The translations under genes and the position numbers were made by a program. DNA of 64,000 bases from assembly GCA_973895155.1 (NCBI GenBank), contig OZ316891.1:30132001-30196000 (forward strand). The letters are read 5' to 3'. Shown here in pieces: positions 20,313-32,090 of the stretch. The notes beneath the pieces are model-generated. The model made no database searches and was not told the DNA's origin. It saw only the letters and a program-made list of their open reading frames with translations. The stretch's first letter is position 1. The number at the start of each line of letters is the position of its first letter. The stretch is from Marsupella aquatica. Taxonomy: Eukaryota; Marchantiophyta.

Positions 20313-23300
20313 ATAGGTTTAATCCCTCCTCCATACCCAAGGGGTGTGGAGGGTATATGTGTGCTCCATACACAAAGGGTGTGGAGAGTATATGTGTGGA
20401 GGTAGGGTGAATTTTGTGAGTAATGAATGGGAGTTCTGATTATTTTTTTGGCACTTGGTTGTCTACCTTTTTGCCCTGTTTTAAACATCTCTCCCTCCTG
20501 GTGTGGTAGGATAGATGGGGGCTCACCCTTAAATGTGTCACTATTGGGGTGAGGAGGTGAGGAGAGACTACTTGTTCTTTTCATTTACGTTCAAAACCAA
20601 AAAAAATTTAAAATTATAACTCGGAATTTACCACTTTTCCATTCATGACTGTTTGGGGACAAAACAGTCTAGTATCTCTGTATCTGGCTACGCAAGAAGG
20701 TCCTTTTGCAATATTGTCATATTGAGCCGCCCACTGTCTTTGATGGCGCTGTGTCCGGCCCGAGCACTACAGTTGTGCACTTCACGGGATTCCTCGCCGA
20801 TTGATTGTGGTTGTTGGGCTGTTTTGAGCTTTCGGAGACCGCGGGTGTGATGAAGATCTGAAGTGGTAGGCTTGTTCTGGCCGCGCTGGATTGAGACGCT
20901 GCAATTTATTATCGTTCTTTGGGGTTTCATACTGCTCTCTCACTCTGCATGGACACTTGGCGGCTGTGGATTGAAATTTGTTAGAGCTCTGGAGCAGAGG
21001 CGGGCGGACAATGAACGGCTTTCTCGCTGAATAGAGAGAATTTGAATCAGAGGTGAGTGGAATTCATGTTCTGTCTCTGAAGGATTGGTGTTGTGCCCTG
21101 TTCTGCCCGCTATACCTGGGAAGGTAAGCTTGGTTTCGTTTTCTTGTGGAGTGGGAGATTTTGAGGGACTTTGGAGGGATATAGAGAATCGGGTAGGATG
21201 GTTGAGATTGTTCATGTGAGGAAATCCAGGGTGTTTTCCAATGTTAGATGTGATTTCAGCTTCAATAATCTTCTCTTAAAAGCTTTTCAGTACCTTTTTT
21301 CTTGGTTGGGGGTTGTGAACACGGTTTCGCTCAAGGAAGCCATATCGTCGATTGCTTTCACACAGGGTACAAAACTATTGAGCTGGTTTTGCAGTTCAGA
21401 ATGGTGTCCTTGTGGGGTGGGCGGTGGTTGTTAGCTGGATAGGTTGAATCGGGAGCTAGGGGTTCACTGATTCCTGTCACCTCCCGCTTGTTTTGGCGCT
21501 CCTGTAATACATCGAGTGTTGCCTTCTTCCGAGACGTAATGTTTACGAGCAAGATGTTCAAACGTAACGTTCATCATTGTTGGTCTATACAAGGTGCAGT
21601 AGATTCTACGCCAATGGGGTCACCAGGTTGTCAGAGGTCCTGATAATCCCAACTTGACGTCAATCCAGCCCAGAATGTCCAGTAGGTTCGTTTTCTCGCA
21701 GTACTCAGCGAGTTCAAATTTACTTCCACTGCCGGGTTTTGTGAGGCAGAGTTGAGGCGTTTCTCTGGTAGCTTCAATTGGACCTCTGTGCTCTCTAAGT
21801 GTCGTTTTAGTGCCTTCGAACTCGTGGATTTTTTAAACGAAGGACAAGTGACTCAATGCTATGAAGGACCTGGAGAGAGCAGTGTGAAGATCGTATGAAT
21901 GAATATCTATATAATTTCGAGAAAGATGATCGACGCGTAGGATCAGCTCGTTGACGGAGCTCTTGGAATAGTCGTGAATCTGGGATAGTCCTCCTGTTGG
22001 TACAGGTAGAGTATCATCACGGACGAACTCACTGTCTTAGCACGCAGTAGTCATCCGATCATCTCCATTACGAGTAGAACCGAGCCGTGGAGTAGGCACG
22101 GAATCTTACCACTAGGACCTCATGCCGATCCTGCAAATGGCATTTGTCATTGTGACGAGCCTCCGGCTTCGGTTGAAATCCGGGCTCAGCTTGACCACAG
22201 GATGCCGGAAGTCCCATCTCCCCGAGTTGGGGAGCTTCGAAGACTTCTGTGGTACTCTGTCGTCACCAGAGTCCGTAAAAGGCCTTGCTGATTTATCTGC
22301 AATTGCCTAGCGTTCTTTCATATGTCATTTTCATGGTCACAGTTGCTCCTCTGGTGATGACCATGTAGCTTTTGCCGATACTAACGTCAATTTAGGGTCT
22401 ATCTTCAAGTTAAGGGATGCCACTTCTCCCTCGTAATGTGCGCCTCTCGTTAGAGGCACCTTCTTCCTCTCATATGATCTATGTTTTGTAATTTCTTGCT
22501 AGCTCCCACAATTCGATGTCCTGCTTTGCCCAGCTGGTCGTCAGGTATGATTTGGAGCGAGTCATGTAGGTATTTCTTTTTGCCTTTCTTTCCTGTCAAA
22601 AATTTTGAGGGTCATCGTGAATATTCTGCCAGTGGGGTGACCCAGACGGGGTCAGTACAATACATTGCAAGACAGTCATCTTTCTCCTTAGTGTCGTTTT
22701 ACACAAGAACTTTGCACAGGAGTCTCCCCCGACTCTCGTCGAACTCTTGCTGGTGCCGAAGGATAGCTTTACTACCCCCCTCCTATAGGATGTCCGCAGC
22801 TTTGTATCTGTTGATACAGCGATGGCCCCGTGTCTGCTATAGAAGGCATTCTGAGGACCGAACGTTTCCGTGTCTGTACATTTGTCGACCGTCTCCGTGC
22901 TCCCAGGGAAACTCTCATATTGCATGACGTGCACAAAGCATAGATGGCCTCCTTCCTACTGGTTTTGAAGGGTGTAATCTTTGGCAGGACAGTCCCTCCC
23001 TGGTGAGGTCTCTACTTTCAGGGTTCTCTCCCTGGCCAGGACTTGAAGATCTAACAGTAGCCTATTGTATGCAATCTCTGCGCAAGTTCCGCAGCTTTGA
23101 AGCTAAAAAATGCATCGCTAGGAACGATAAAGTATTTTACTCTGTCCAATGCATTTCAAAGAGACCGGAGCTTCCAGAGTCCGTTTGAATGACCGCATTG
23201 TCTACCATTGGGCATTCTGAATGGTCTACAACGATCATCTCTGGTGATTTAAGTGAAATAGTGTCAGCCTGGCTAGGGTAGGATATGGAGACTTCTCAAT

Positions 23301-23354
23301 TTGGAGCTGAATTTGTAGCCTGCGTTTTGGAACTGAAATTCTGTGTTCGTCGAA
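20313..23354. other. long intergenic region upstream of the GDSL gene
   Basis: About 3 kb with only short frames, none with recognisable domains. The largest (22481-22927, 148 codons, plus strand) shows no motif. No tandem repeats stand out after 20400. Confidence 0.45.
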
Positions 23355-23532
23355 TTCTGCTCCCTGCTTGGTGCCGTTCTCTGTAGCATAAGCTCACAGC
23401 GAATGGACTCAATTGTTTATCAGTAGACCGACCTAACATTGTTTTCTGCTCCCTGCTTGGTGCCGTTCTCTGTATAATAAGCTCACAGCGAATGGACTCA
23501 ATTGTGTATCAGTAGACCACCTAACATTGTGC
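23355..23532. repeat. 89-bp tandem duplication just upstream of the GDSL start
   Basis: The phrase TTCTGCTCCCTGCTTGGTGC occurs at 23355 and again 89 bases later at 23444. The copies are almost identical, so the duplication is recent. The second copy ends about 30 bases before the ATG, so it covers the likely promoter and 5' UTR. Confidence 0.9.
23473..23480 (+). promoter_or_regulatory. TATA-like element in the second promoter copy
   Basis: TATAATAA lies 83 bases before the GDSL ATG. The first duplicate reads TGTAGCATAA at the matching place, so only the second copy has the TATA-like word. Promoter function is inference. Confidence 0.35.
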
Positions 23533-23562
23533 TGTGATGCCAGAAACAGTATCCCGGGGAAG

Positions 23563-26166
23563 ATGGCAGGGGTCTTGTGCTACTTCATAGCGCTGCTGTT
23601 TCTGACAGGACTTTCAGTGGGTCAGGTTGCCCCCCCTTTCATCGTGTTCGGTGATTCGACTGTTGATACTGGAAACAATAATTACATCAATACTACCCTA
23701 GACTTCAGTGCAAACTTCCCGCCATATGGACAACAATTTTTTGGCCATCCGAACGGTCGATTTTGCAATGGAAGGCTGTTCGTCGACTACCTCTGTAAGT
23801 GACATTTCTCTTGAAATGCGCATGATGCCATAATTAGTTTCCATCAAATCCACATAATTGTTGCATGCAATTTGAATTAGGACACCTCTTAACTTGTGAG
23901 TCGCTACTTTCAGTCCAGACGGCAGTCCTTTGGTCGAGTGACATTTGGGAATCCTGGATGGTACTCTGTTTCAGAGAGCTTGATGTTGGCAACCCCAAGA
24001 ATTAACTGGTAGACGGATAATTGAGCTCTTTAGGACACCCATTGTAGAGCTCTTACATGTGCGGAAGCTGATTGAAGTGTCTTTCGAATTGTGTCAGGTG
24101 ACTTCATAGGTATTCCCCATCTTGCGCCGTACCTGCAACCTGATGCTGACCACTCCAAAGGCGTCAATTTCGGCTCGGGAGGAGCCGGTGTCCTCTCTGA
24201 AACTAACAGTGGACTGGTATTCATTCCTCTTTAACGATCATTCAGGGCCTACTTTTAATTCCGACTTTGACTCGTTGAAGTGCTAGATCCGATTGGGCTC
24301 TGTGGACTCCAAATCCCATCCTGTCGTTGGGGTCTCTGTCTCATGCCCTCTGGCACAGTGTGTACCTAAAGACTTAAATTTCGTTAGTTTTCGTTAGTTT
24401 AACTAGACAAGCACGAAGATTCGAGAACCCATCCTCGAGCGCTAGTCTCCTGTAATTTTGTCCCATTACTCCTTGTTCTCTACTGTTTGTGTATATGTGT
24501 TATCTTTTGGCCCAATTGTATGCATGGACTTCTATCCCAGATTTTGTTTCGTTCATTCTCCCTCACCTGCTCTTAAATTCGCCGAGTGTGTGCGCTCAAA
24601 TCATGAAATATATTGCCTAAAGTAATTTTGTATTCATGTCCATTGTAGCCCGAAGGCAGTAGATTGCCCCGGAGTCCCAGGAGTATAAATGGATGTGAGT
24701 TCTACTGATAAAGCGTCTGCTCTAAATGGAAGACTTATTACACTAGTGCATTTGCAGGTCATACCCCTAGGTACCCAACTGAAATACTTTTCCGAGTTTC
24801 AGGAGGCACTCAATGAGAAGATGGGCTTCGTTCAGGCCAGCAAGTATTTCTCAGATTCAATTTATCTCATTAGTATCTCTAATAATGACTACATGAGCGG
24901 GTACTTCAGCGTCGCCGAACTCCGAGAAAAGTACTCGCCCCAGGACTTCATTGCACTCATGGTCGGGGAGATAGTTCGAGCCTGTGAGGTACATCCTGTG
25001 TTTTCTCAGTTTGTAATTGGTACCCCATACGTCTTTATTCAATGAACGGAGGTACAGTCCATCCTAGTGACGGATTTGGACAGTACATCTGGAGAGTAGG
25101 AATCATGTAAACATGTGATTTGGACCCGTGGGTACGAACTCGGGGGCCAAGACGTGGTCTCTGCGCCCAGAAATGTTGTTGATAATTGGATCGGTATTTT
25201 ATTCGATCTTTTAAATGTCATCCGGAAGGTAATTGTTTGTGTATCTTTAGTTTTAGCGTGTACAAGCTGCCTATACTGGGGACTTATTGTTTGTTTGTTG
25301 AATCTTTGTGGAAGTAGTTTCTTCACTCAAAGGGCGCACGCAAATTTGTGGTGGTAGAAGCTGGACCTTTGGGATGTGTTCCAGCGCTCCGACAATTCGA
25401 TCCCAATCAAGGTTGCTTTCAACCTGCCGGAGACTTGGGTGTGGCTCATAACGGTGCTCTCAGGATGGCACTAAGGGGGTGGCAAGCCAACCACTCGGAT
25501 GTCACTCTCTCGGTCGCTGGCTTATTCCAATTCATGATGGAACGCATAACCAACCCTACGGCCTTCGGTAAGTTCTTTCCTTGTCAAGAGTTGTCGAGTG
25601 GTCTGTCCAATTCTGACAAGTCTGACGGTGGCCCCACCCAATAACCAGCACTGCTGCAGTCTGTAACGCAATAACAATGTGTCACCTTACTCTCTTGTCT
25701 AAGAATTCGCTACATAATGTCAGTTTCCTCTCAATCAATGTGATATGTCGTCTCTCAAACAGTTGGTGCGCTTTTCTGATTTGAGGGGTTTCCAGAGTGA
25801 ATGCATCACGTTCTTTGGTTTGTTTTTGCAGGATTTAAAGAGGGTATAGCGGCATGCTGTGGCTCTGGTCCGCTTCGAGGCGGGGGACACTGTGGTAGAC
25901 CAAATTTACTCACTGGGGAGGAGCACTCGGTGTGCGACAATCCCGAGGATTATGTGTTTTGGGATTTCTACCATGGTTCGGAGAAGTTGCACGAAATATT
26001 TGCCAAAGATATGTGGAACGGAAATGGAGATTTGATTACTCCTCTCTGTTTGCGCGAACTGGTCGAGCTCTCCTCATCAGCAGATTGTGATGATGAGCAG
26101 TTGGCTGCATACAGTAGTGACCCAGTGAATTTACTCAATGCCCACATTGAGCATTCCAGTTTCTGA
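23563..26166 (+). CDS. GDSL esterase/lipase, five exons
   Basis: SGNH-fold hydrolase, predicted secreted and acting on ester bonds of lipids or wall polymers. My exons: 23563-23794, 24098-24216, 24758-24988, 25333-25567, 25832-26166; all have GT..AG borders and compatible phases, giving 383 residues, a normal family length. A hydrophobic signal peptide ([16 protein letters not shown]) precedes block [14 protein letters not shown], which holds the nucleophile Ser. Block III reads SISNNDY, with Ser where Gly is usual and Asn-Asp kept. Block V has [12 protein letters not shown], providing Asp and His. The exon 3/4 join is doubtful: about eight residues usually present before [14 protein letters not shown] are missing. 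A candidate extra exon at about 25171-25228 ([10 protein letters not shown]) would need a one-base phase change. Start chosen because the signal peptide begins there. Confidence 0.85.
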
Positions 26167-28349
26167 GCTGCAGCACAATTGTAGAAAGGTGCTCGATCTC
26201 AACATTTTTGTCCGATCGGTAGATGTCTCCTTCTACCCAAGTCGCGTTCAAAGAATCCCTCCACCGAGATATCTACAATATCCTTCCTGTTGAAGAGAAT
26301 AACGAAGAAGTGTAATTGACACCTGCTGATGAGTTTCAATTCTAGGGGATCTGAAGCCGCTGAGCGTAGACGAAAAAGGAGATATCGATAAAATCATATT
26401 AGCAATAGGATGGAAGTCCTCATGATTGATCCAGTCACCCGAAACTGCGACCGATAGGTTTGTTGTCTGGATGATCTCATTCATAACGTTTCTTGATGAT
26501 CTCATCCAAGTGTACTTCAGATTTTCGTGTCGATCGAATCCAGGCTCCTCCTGGTGGCTGTTGTGCAAGTGACCGTGGCATAAAATCAGGACTGATCTAA
26601 AACTTTGCGATTCTAAGTCTGTGCCTGTAATATAAGAGGTAGAGGACATACAGCGGGATTCCTGTAAAACACTTGACAACAAATTCGAACAGGGTAGTTG
26701 GACTTCACTACATGGGAGCAGTTGAGACTCCCACAAAAACCCTTCGACTTCTCGTCAATCGTTTGCATTCTCCGTACACGAGTGGTAGTGATTTCAAGCT
26801 GATTCTTCCTGTGAATTGAACCTACCACCATTACTGATTTATTTTCTTTCATAGGAGAGTACAAATTCATTTAGTGAATTCTAGGGATTGGATTGGAAGG
26901 CTCGAAATCATTATCAAAGTGGGTGCTAGTGTGAAGTATCAACATACATCTGACTGTCTTGTCGGCCGCGTAATGGTAGCCGGGTTTCGACTTCCAATAG
27001 CAGCTGCAGGACCTGCCAAGTGGCTGATTCAAAGAGGACGTTTAAGGAAGGAAGTTTGTATGTCACTTTAACCATTAGAGAAAAGGGTCAGGACTAGGGT
27101 ACTAGAGTAAAACCATATCTTAACTAGATTAATTCTAGTGTGCAGGACGCGTGGGACAGCGGCAAACCACACAAAAGGTTCACCTAGCGACAAGGTAGGC
27201 TCTCTACGGGTGCCTCCCCAGTCACCTACCCAGTAGAGCCTAGTTCTTTGCACCATACTCAGCCGCTCTGTTCTAGCAGAGGACGAATTGGAGAAATGAA
27301 ATTGTTTCTCCATTTATGTCAAGCTTAAGGTGCATTCACTACATGGCAGTTACAAACTGACGCTGAGAAGTTGGCGGGTCCCTACTCATGCTATGGATTG
27401 GATGTCTTTGATTACACTTTATTACCATCTTGCTCATTATGAACGGCCTCCTAAACCTCTCCAAGTCTCACCTGATAGAATAGTGGGATGGCGTAGAACT
27501 CGCTCCTGTATTAGAAGTGTCTCGTTAATACAAAGTCTTGAGCTACTCGAAGAATGAAATTGAATGTAATCATTACATTGCTTTGGTGCTCTCGTTCACT
27601 TGTCACATATTGTCTCACGGTTCTCCATTCGGAACTGTGTGGGATCTCGAATAGGAGTATAACATCTATCATCCATTTCCATCCAGAGCATTTGAAAGAG
27701 TCCTCGACTTCCCATGAGATCCGAAGAACACAGACTCCCTGTCGTCTCCAAAGTAACGAACTCTTCTCCGGAGGTGATATCTGAAACTTTACATCGGCAG
27801 ATTTTACTCAGAGTCTTTCAAGTTGACAGCAGAGATGTAAGACTCCACAATCCAAGACATGAGCCCACATTCAAAGCTGCGAAGTGCAGTTTGGCACACC
27901 AGAATCACCGTTAGTGAAAACTGTACAAACGTACGAGGAATTTCGAGAATTGGTAATGTGAGGGGAGTGGAGTGGAGTGGAGTGGCTTCCGACAACAATT
28001 TCTTTCCGACAGCCCTCAATCCCCACCAACTCCGGTTCCCTGCGCCGCAATCCTCACCAAGAAACGGCACGATGAACGTCGTGTTGGGGACGGCACCTAA
28101 ATTCCTTTCCAGCGTTCACTTTATCCCCCGTTTCTCATGCACACTTTATTCCATTCAGAAAGGAGTATCCCCCGTTTCTCATGCCCATACTCATTTCTGA
28201 ACCTTTGGAGAATACTTTCCATGAGGGAATATTAAGCCCGGATTGACCTGGGCGTTTGTTCTGCCATCCCCATGGGCCGTCACTCAATATACACGTGATA
28301 ATAAAGCGACCCATTGAACCAGCCTGAATGCCCTTCTTTGAATATTAAT
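26167..28349. other. intergenic DNA, no gene recognised
   Basis: The 3' flank of the GDSL gene and anonymous sequence. A short inverted repeat, GGAGAAA-TGAAATTG-TTTCTCC, lies near 27292-27313. Short frames at 27330-27557 and 27859-28200 have no recognisable domains. Confidence 0.4.
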
Positions 28350-28660
28350 CTTTGAATATTAATAGGAATGATGACTCATTTTTCTTTCTGTTTGGGCTAA
28401 TTTTGGTGGGCATTAGAGTCACTGTCTAGAGGCTTGACTCTAGCTAGCAGCCTAGGCCCAACTCTAGCTCTGGTTCTCAATTTATTAGAAAGATGACCCT
28501 TCACTTCTTTGAATATTAATAGGAATGTGACTCGTTTTTCTTTCCATTTTGGGTAAATTTTGGTGGGGGCCTAGAGTCACTGCCTAGAGGCTTGACCCTA
28601 GGAGCCTAGGCCCCAACTCTAGCTCTTGTTCGCAATTTATTAGAAAGATGACCCTTCACT
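28350..28660. repeat. 157-bp tandem duplication
   Basis: CTTTGAATATTAATAGGAAT starts at 28350 and recurs at 28507; both copies run to TTAGAAAGATGACCCTTCAC. A related piece (GGGCCTAGAGGCTTCATTCT to TCTAGCTTTTGTTCAGAATT) lies at about 45740-45800, so this is a dispersed family that is tandem here. Confidence 0.85.
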
Positions 28661-29792
28661 TTTGCTAAGGACTCCTAAAGTGGTTTTCTTGGGCTAACCA
28701 ACTCAAAACTGTGGGTTTTTAGTAAACTTGTGCATTTATTTGGAAAACTTTTGAATCTTTGTTTAATATTTATTATTTTTTCAGGCTTATTTGGAAAGCT
28801 TTTGAATCTTTTTTTGAATCTCTAATTTTCAGGGATGTTCTATGATGGCCTATCTATTACCTTGTTGGGAAGCCTACTTAGATTAATTTGTTTTATTGAA
28901 CTTTTTACATGTATTTTTGTTTCAATTTATTTTTAGACAAGGTATATACTTTGTATTTTTGGATTTTGAAATTATTTTTACCCCCTCTTGATTTTTTCAA
29001 TTTTCTTGTTAAGACCCCTCCTTTAGGTCTATATTTGTTTTTTAAGCTTCCTATCTTTTGGTAGAATATTTCATTTAATCCTTATATTAAAGTTATACTA
29101 TTTAATTGATTGTTCATACAGTCACCATAGATACCTAGACCCTAAGCTATCTAGAATGTGATGGAATTCAAGAGTTGTGAGAAACAAATGTTTCACCCCC
29201 TCCCCTCTTAACTAGAGCTCAGAGTTCCGTTTCCTAAGTTTATGATTTTGAGTAACTTACGTGTACTTAACATAAGTCATCTTGGAAAAATATGAGAGGC
29301 CCACCATTTTTTGGAAAAGGGATTCACAGTAGTTAGAAGCTAAAGAATTGTATACTAGGAAAATGGCAAGTGGGATAGAAATGGGGCCAACACTTTGTAA
29401 CGGAATAAGCCGTAAGGAGAAGACACTCTATAAATGAATAAACATTGAGGCACAAGTACCAAAGTCACCCAAAGCTAATTTATTCTTGCTTTAAAGGGGT
29501 TAGTAAAATATTCATCCAAACTCTAAAAATGAATGATTAATTATTATTCTTAAAATGGGAATTACTTTGAGCGAGAAACATTACAAGACAATTATTTTAC
29601 CTTTTGGTGGGGAATCTTCACACTTTTAGATACCTTCAAGAATATTTGCTTCTCATTTATCTAGATACCTTAGTCCTACAAGCTTTTTTATTACCATTTA
29701 AGTGGGGGAGATTACCTCACTTAAGTGGTGGTATTACCTCACCAAGTTTAAGATTTTTTTAGATCATATGCTCCATTTCCAATCAGCGCAAA
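28661..29792. other. AT-rich intergenic DNA
   Basis: T-rich sequence with no gene, clear repeat or structure that I can support. Confidence 0.45.
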
Positions 29793-30440
29793 TTCTTGAC
29801 AACATGATTGAGTATTTCTCCTTTAATTGTGGTCCTTGCCCTTTCCCCCAAAAAGTTGATTCAGTAAACTTGCAAAGGAGACAACGATAGCCCCATGAGC
29901 AAATGATCCGGAAAAGTGACCCTGAGCCCCACAACTGACCCAGAGATTCTTGACAACATGATTGGTTAATTATCTTTCTAATCCATTCTTGTGCTCTTGC
30001 CCTTTCCACAAACAGAAAACATGATTGAGTAAAGACTTGCTAGGAGACTTACTGTAGATAGCCCCATTAGCAAATGACCAGGAAAAGTGACCATGAGCTC
30101 CACAATTGAACTATCGATTCTTGACAGCATGATGAAGTAGATCTCCTCCTCTTGCCCTTTCCCCAAAACACGATTGACTGATACTTGCAAGAAGACAAAG
30201 ATAGCCCCATGAGCAAATGACACTGAAAGGTGTCCATTAGCTCCACAACTGAAACACATATTCTTGACAACATGATTGGATATTTGTCTTTTTAGTCCAT
30301 TGTTGTGAACTCTTGCCCTTTCCAAAAACATGATTGAGTAAGGCTTGCCAGGAGACTTAGATAGCCCCACCACTAAACTACATGGATAAGTTACCACGAG
30401 CTTTACAATTGAAACACCAATTCTTGACAACATGATAGTA
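29793..30440 (-). repeat. ~155-bp tandem array carrying zinc-knuckle-like words on the minus strand
   Basis: TTCTTGACAACATGAT or a close variant starts at 29793, 29947, 30118, 30261 and 30421, so there are four units of 143-171 bp. On the minus strand each unit encodes a variant of CFSCGANGHLS (others read WVSCGAQGHFS, FNCGAHGHFS and CFNCKARGNLS), followed by SFAHGAI. The C-x2-C-x4-H spacing matches a CCHC zinc knuckle, but the last Cys is Phe and stops interrupt the frame. This looks like a decayed amplification of a knuckle-coding segment; no working gene is implied. Confidence 0.7.
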
Positions 30441-31523
30441 TTTTATGTAACACACTGCCAAATCTGAAGGCATGAACTACCAGAGCCCAACCAAGGGGGG
30501 AACACAGGGGAAAAGCTCCAGACAGAGTCAAAGAGCCCAAAGGTCCCCTACAACAGCAAAGGAACTAAAACTGTACTAGATAGCAAAGTAACTGAAAAGC
30601 CTGGTAAAGTTCCAGAGTGAATTGACCAGGAAGATCATGAAGAGGAATCTATCTAGAGGTCCTGAAACCAAATCCTCAGCCCTTCGTAGAATAGTGCATG
30701 CAAAGCCCTGTGTAGTGCAATAGTCACTCGTCCTCTAAATAATTCAAGGCAATGACAATAGAAACAGGGGAGAAGGCCTTCTCTCTACACCCAAAAAAAT
30801 TGGCACAGTAGCACTACCCTGTTAAAGTTCATCCTTGTGCGCTCTAGCCCATTCCCAAAAGACAAAACAAAAACATGATAGACAAAGCTTGCATGGAGAC
30901 TAGAAAAAATGATTAAAAATCTACTACTGTCTTCCCCCAAACACAGCGCCCGGGCGTTGTGTTCAAAAGTTAAAAGTTCTTAGTCTCGTAAGAAAAAGTA
31001 GTTCTAACTCTCTAACACAATGTCATTTTAACACAACACCCGGGCGTTGTGTTTGAATGTTTAAGGTTGCCTTTGAGTTTTTCCTAATCTTGACAGCATT
31101 GAGCACAAAAAGTGCAAGTTCATGAATTACAATCAAACCATAAGCAAAGTAAACAAAAAGCCATTGATAGCCTTCACATTTTGACAACAGTGCTAGGAGC
31201 AATTTCTGGAGAAATATTGCCAAAGAGAAGCTACTTTCCAAAATGACGGTCTAGACTGAAGCCTCTAGACCATAATTCTGAGGGTGCCACTTAAGTTGAA
31301 GGTGATTTGGAGGTGCAGGTGAAAAAGGTGTCTTAAAAATAGGAAGTGGGTTTAGGGTGAGGGTTTTGAAATTGGAGTAATGCAATGGCGCTGTTTGCTG
31401 CGCTCCTTCTCCACATTCGAGCTGCTTTGTGCTGCGCTGCACTCACATAGTGCACCTCTAGCTAAGTATGCACATTCAAAAAATGGGTAGTCGGGCTAAC
31501 TAATTAAGAACAAAAAAACTCAC
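30441..31523. other. intergenic DNA
   Basis: No gene. A phrase containing ACACAACGCCCGGGCGTTGTGTT-like inverted words appears near 30943-30965 and again near 31032-31055, so a GC-rich palindromic repeat occurs twice about 90 bases apart. Confidence 0.4.
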
Positions 31524-32090
31524 GGAGACAACAATAGCCCATGAGCAAAAGAACGAGTAGTCGGGCTAGTTTAGAAAAAAAACTCATGGAGACAACTATA
31601 CCCCATGAGCAAAAGAAAGGCTAGTTGGGCTAGTGAAGAAAACAAAAACTTATGGAGACAACAATATAGCCCAGAGCAAAAGGGTAGTCAGACTAGTCAA
31701 GAAAACAAAAACTTATGGAGACATTAATAGTCCAGAGCAACAGAAAGGGTAGTGGGGCTAGTGAAGAAAACAAAACTTATGGAGACAACAAGAGCCCAGA
31801 GCAAAAGCAAGGGTAGTCGGGCTGGTGAAGAAAACAAGAACTCATGGAGACAACAATAGCCCATGAGCAAAAGAAAGGGTGGTTGGGCTAGTGAAGAAAA
31901 GAAAAACTCATGGAGACAACGCGAGCCCATGAGCAAAAGAAAGGGTGGTTGGGCTAGTGAAGAAAAGAAAAACTAATGGAGACAACGCGAGCCCATGAGC
32001 AAAAGAAAGGGTAGAGTAGTAGTTGGGCTAGTGAAGAAAACAAAAATTTATGGAGACAACGAGAGCCCATGAGCAAATGACCTGGAAAAG
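31524..32090. repeat. ~65-bp tandem array, nine units
   Basis: GGAGACAACA/G-type starts occur at 31524, 31588, 31654, 31717, 31781, 31846, 31912, 31978 and 32052, spacings 63-66 apart from a last unit of 74 with an 8-9 base insertion. The typical unit is GGAGACAACAATAGCCCATG, then AGCAAAAGAAAGGGTAGT, then TGGGCTAGTGAAGAAAACAA. Its last unit runs into GAGCAAATGACCTGGAAAAG, the same words as in the 29.8-30.4 kb array, so the two arrays share ancestry. Confidence 0.88.

Noticed and set aside
22481-22934. overlapping 148- and 112-codon frames on opposite strands
   Set aside because: Neither has a recognisable motif; likely chance.
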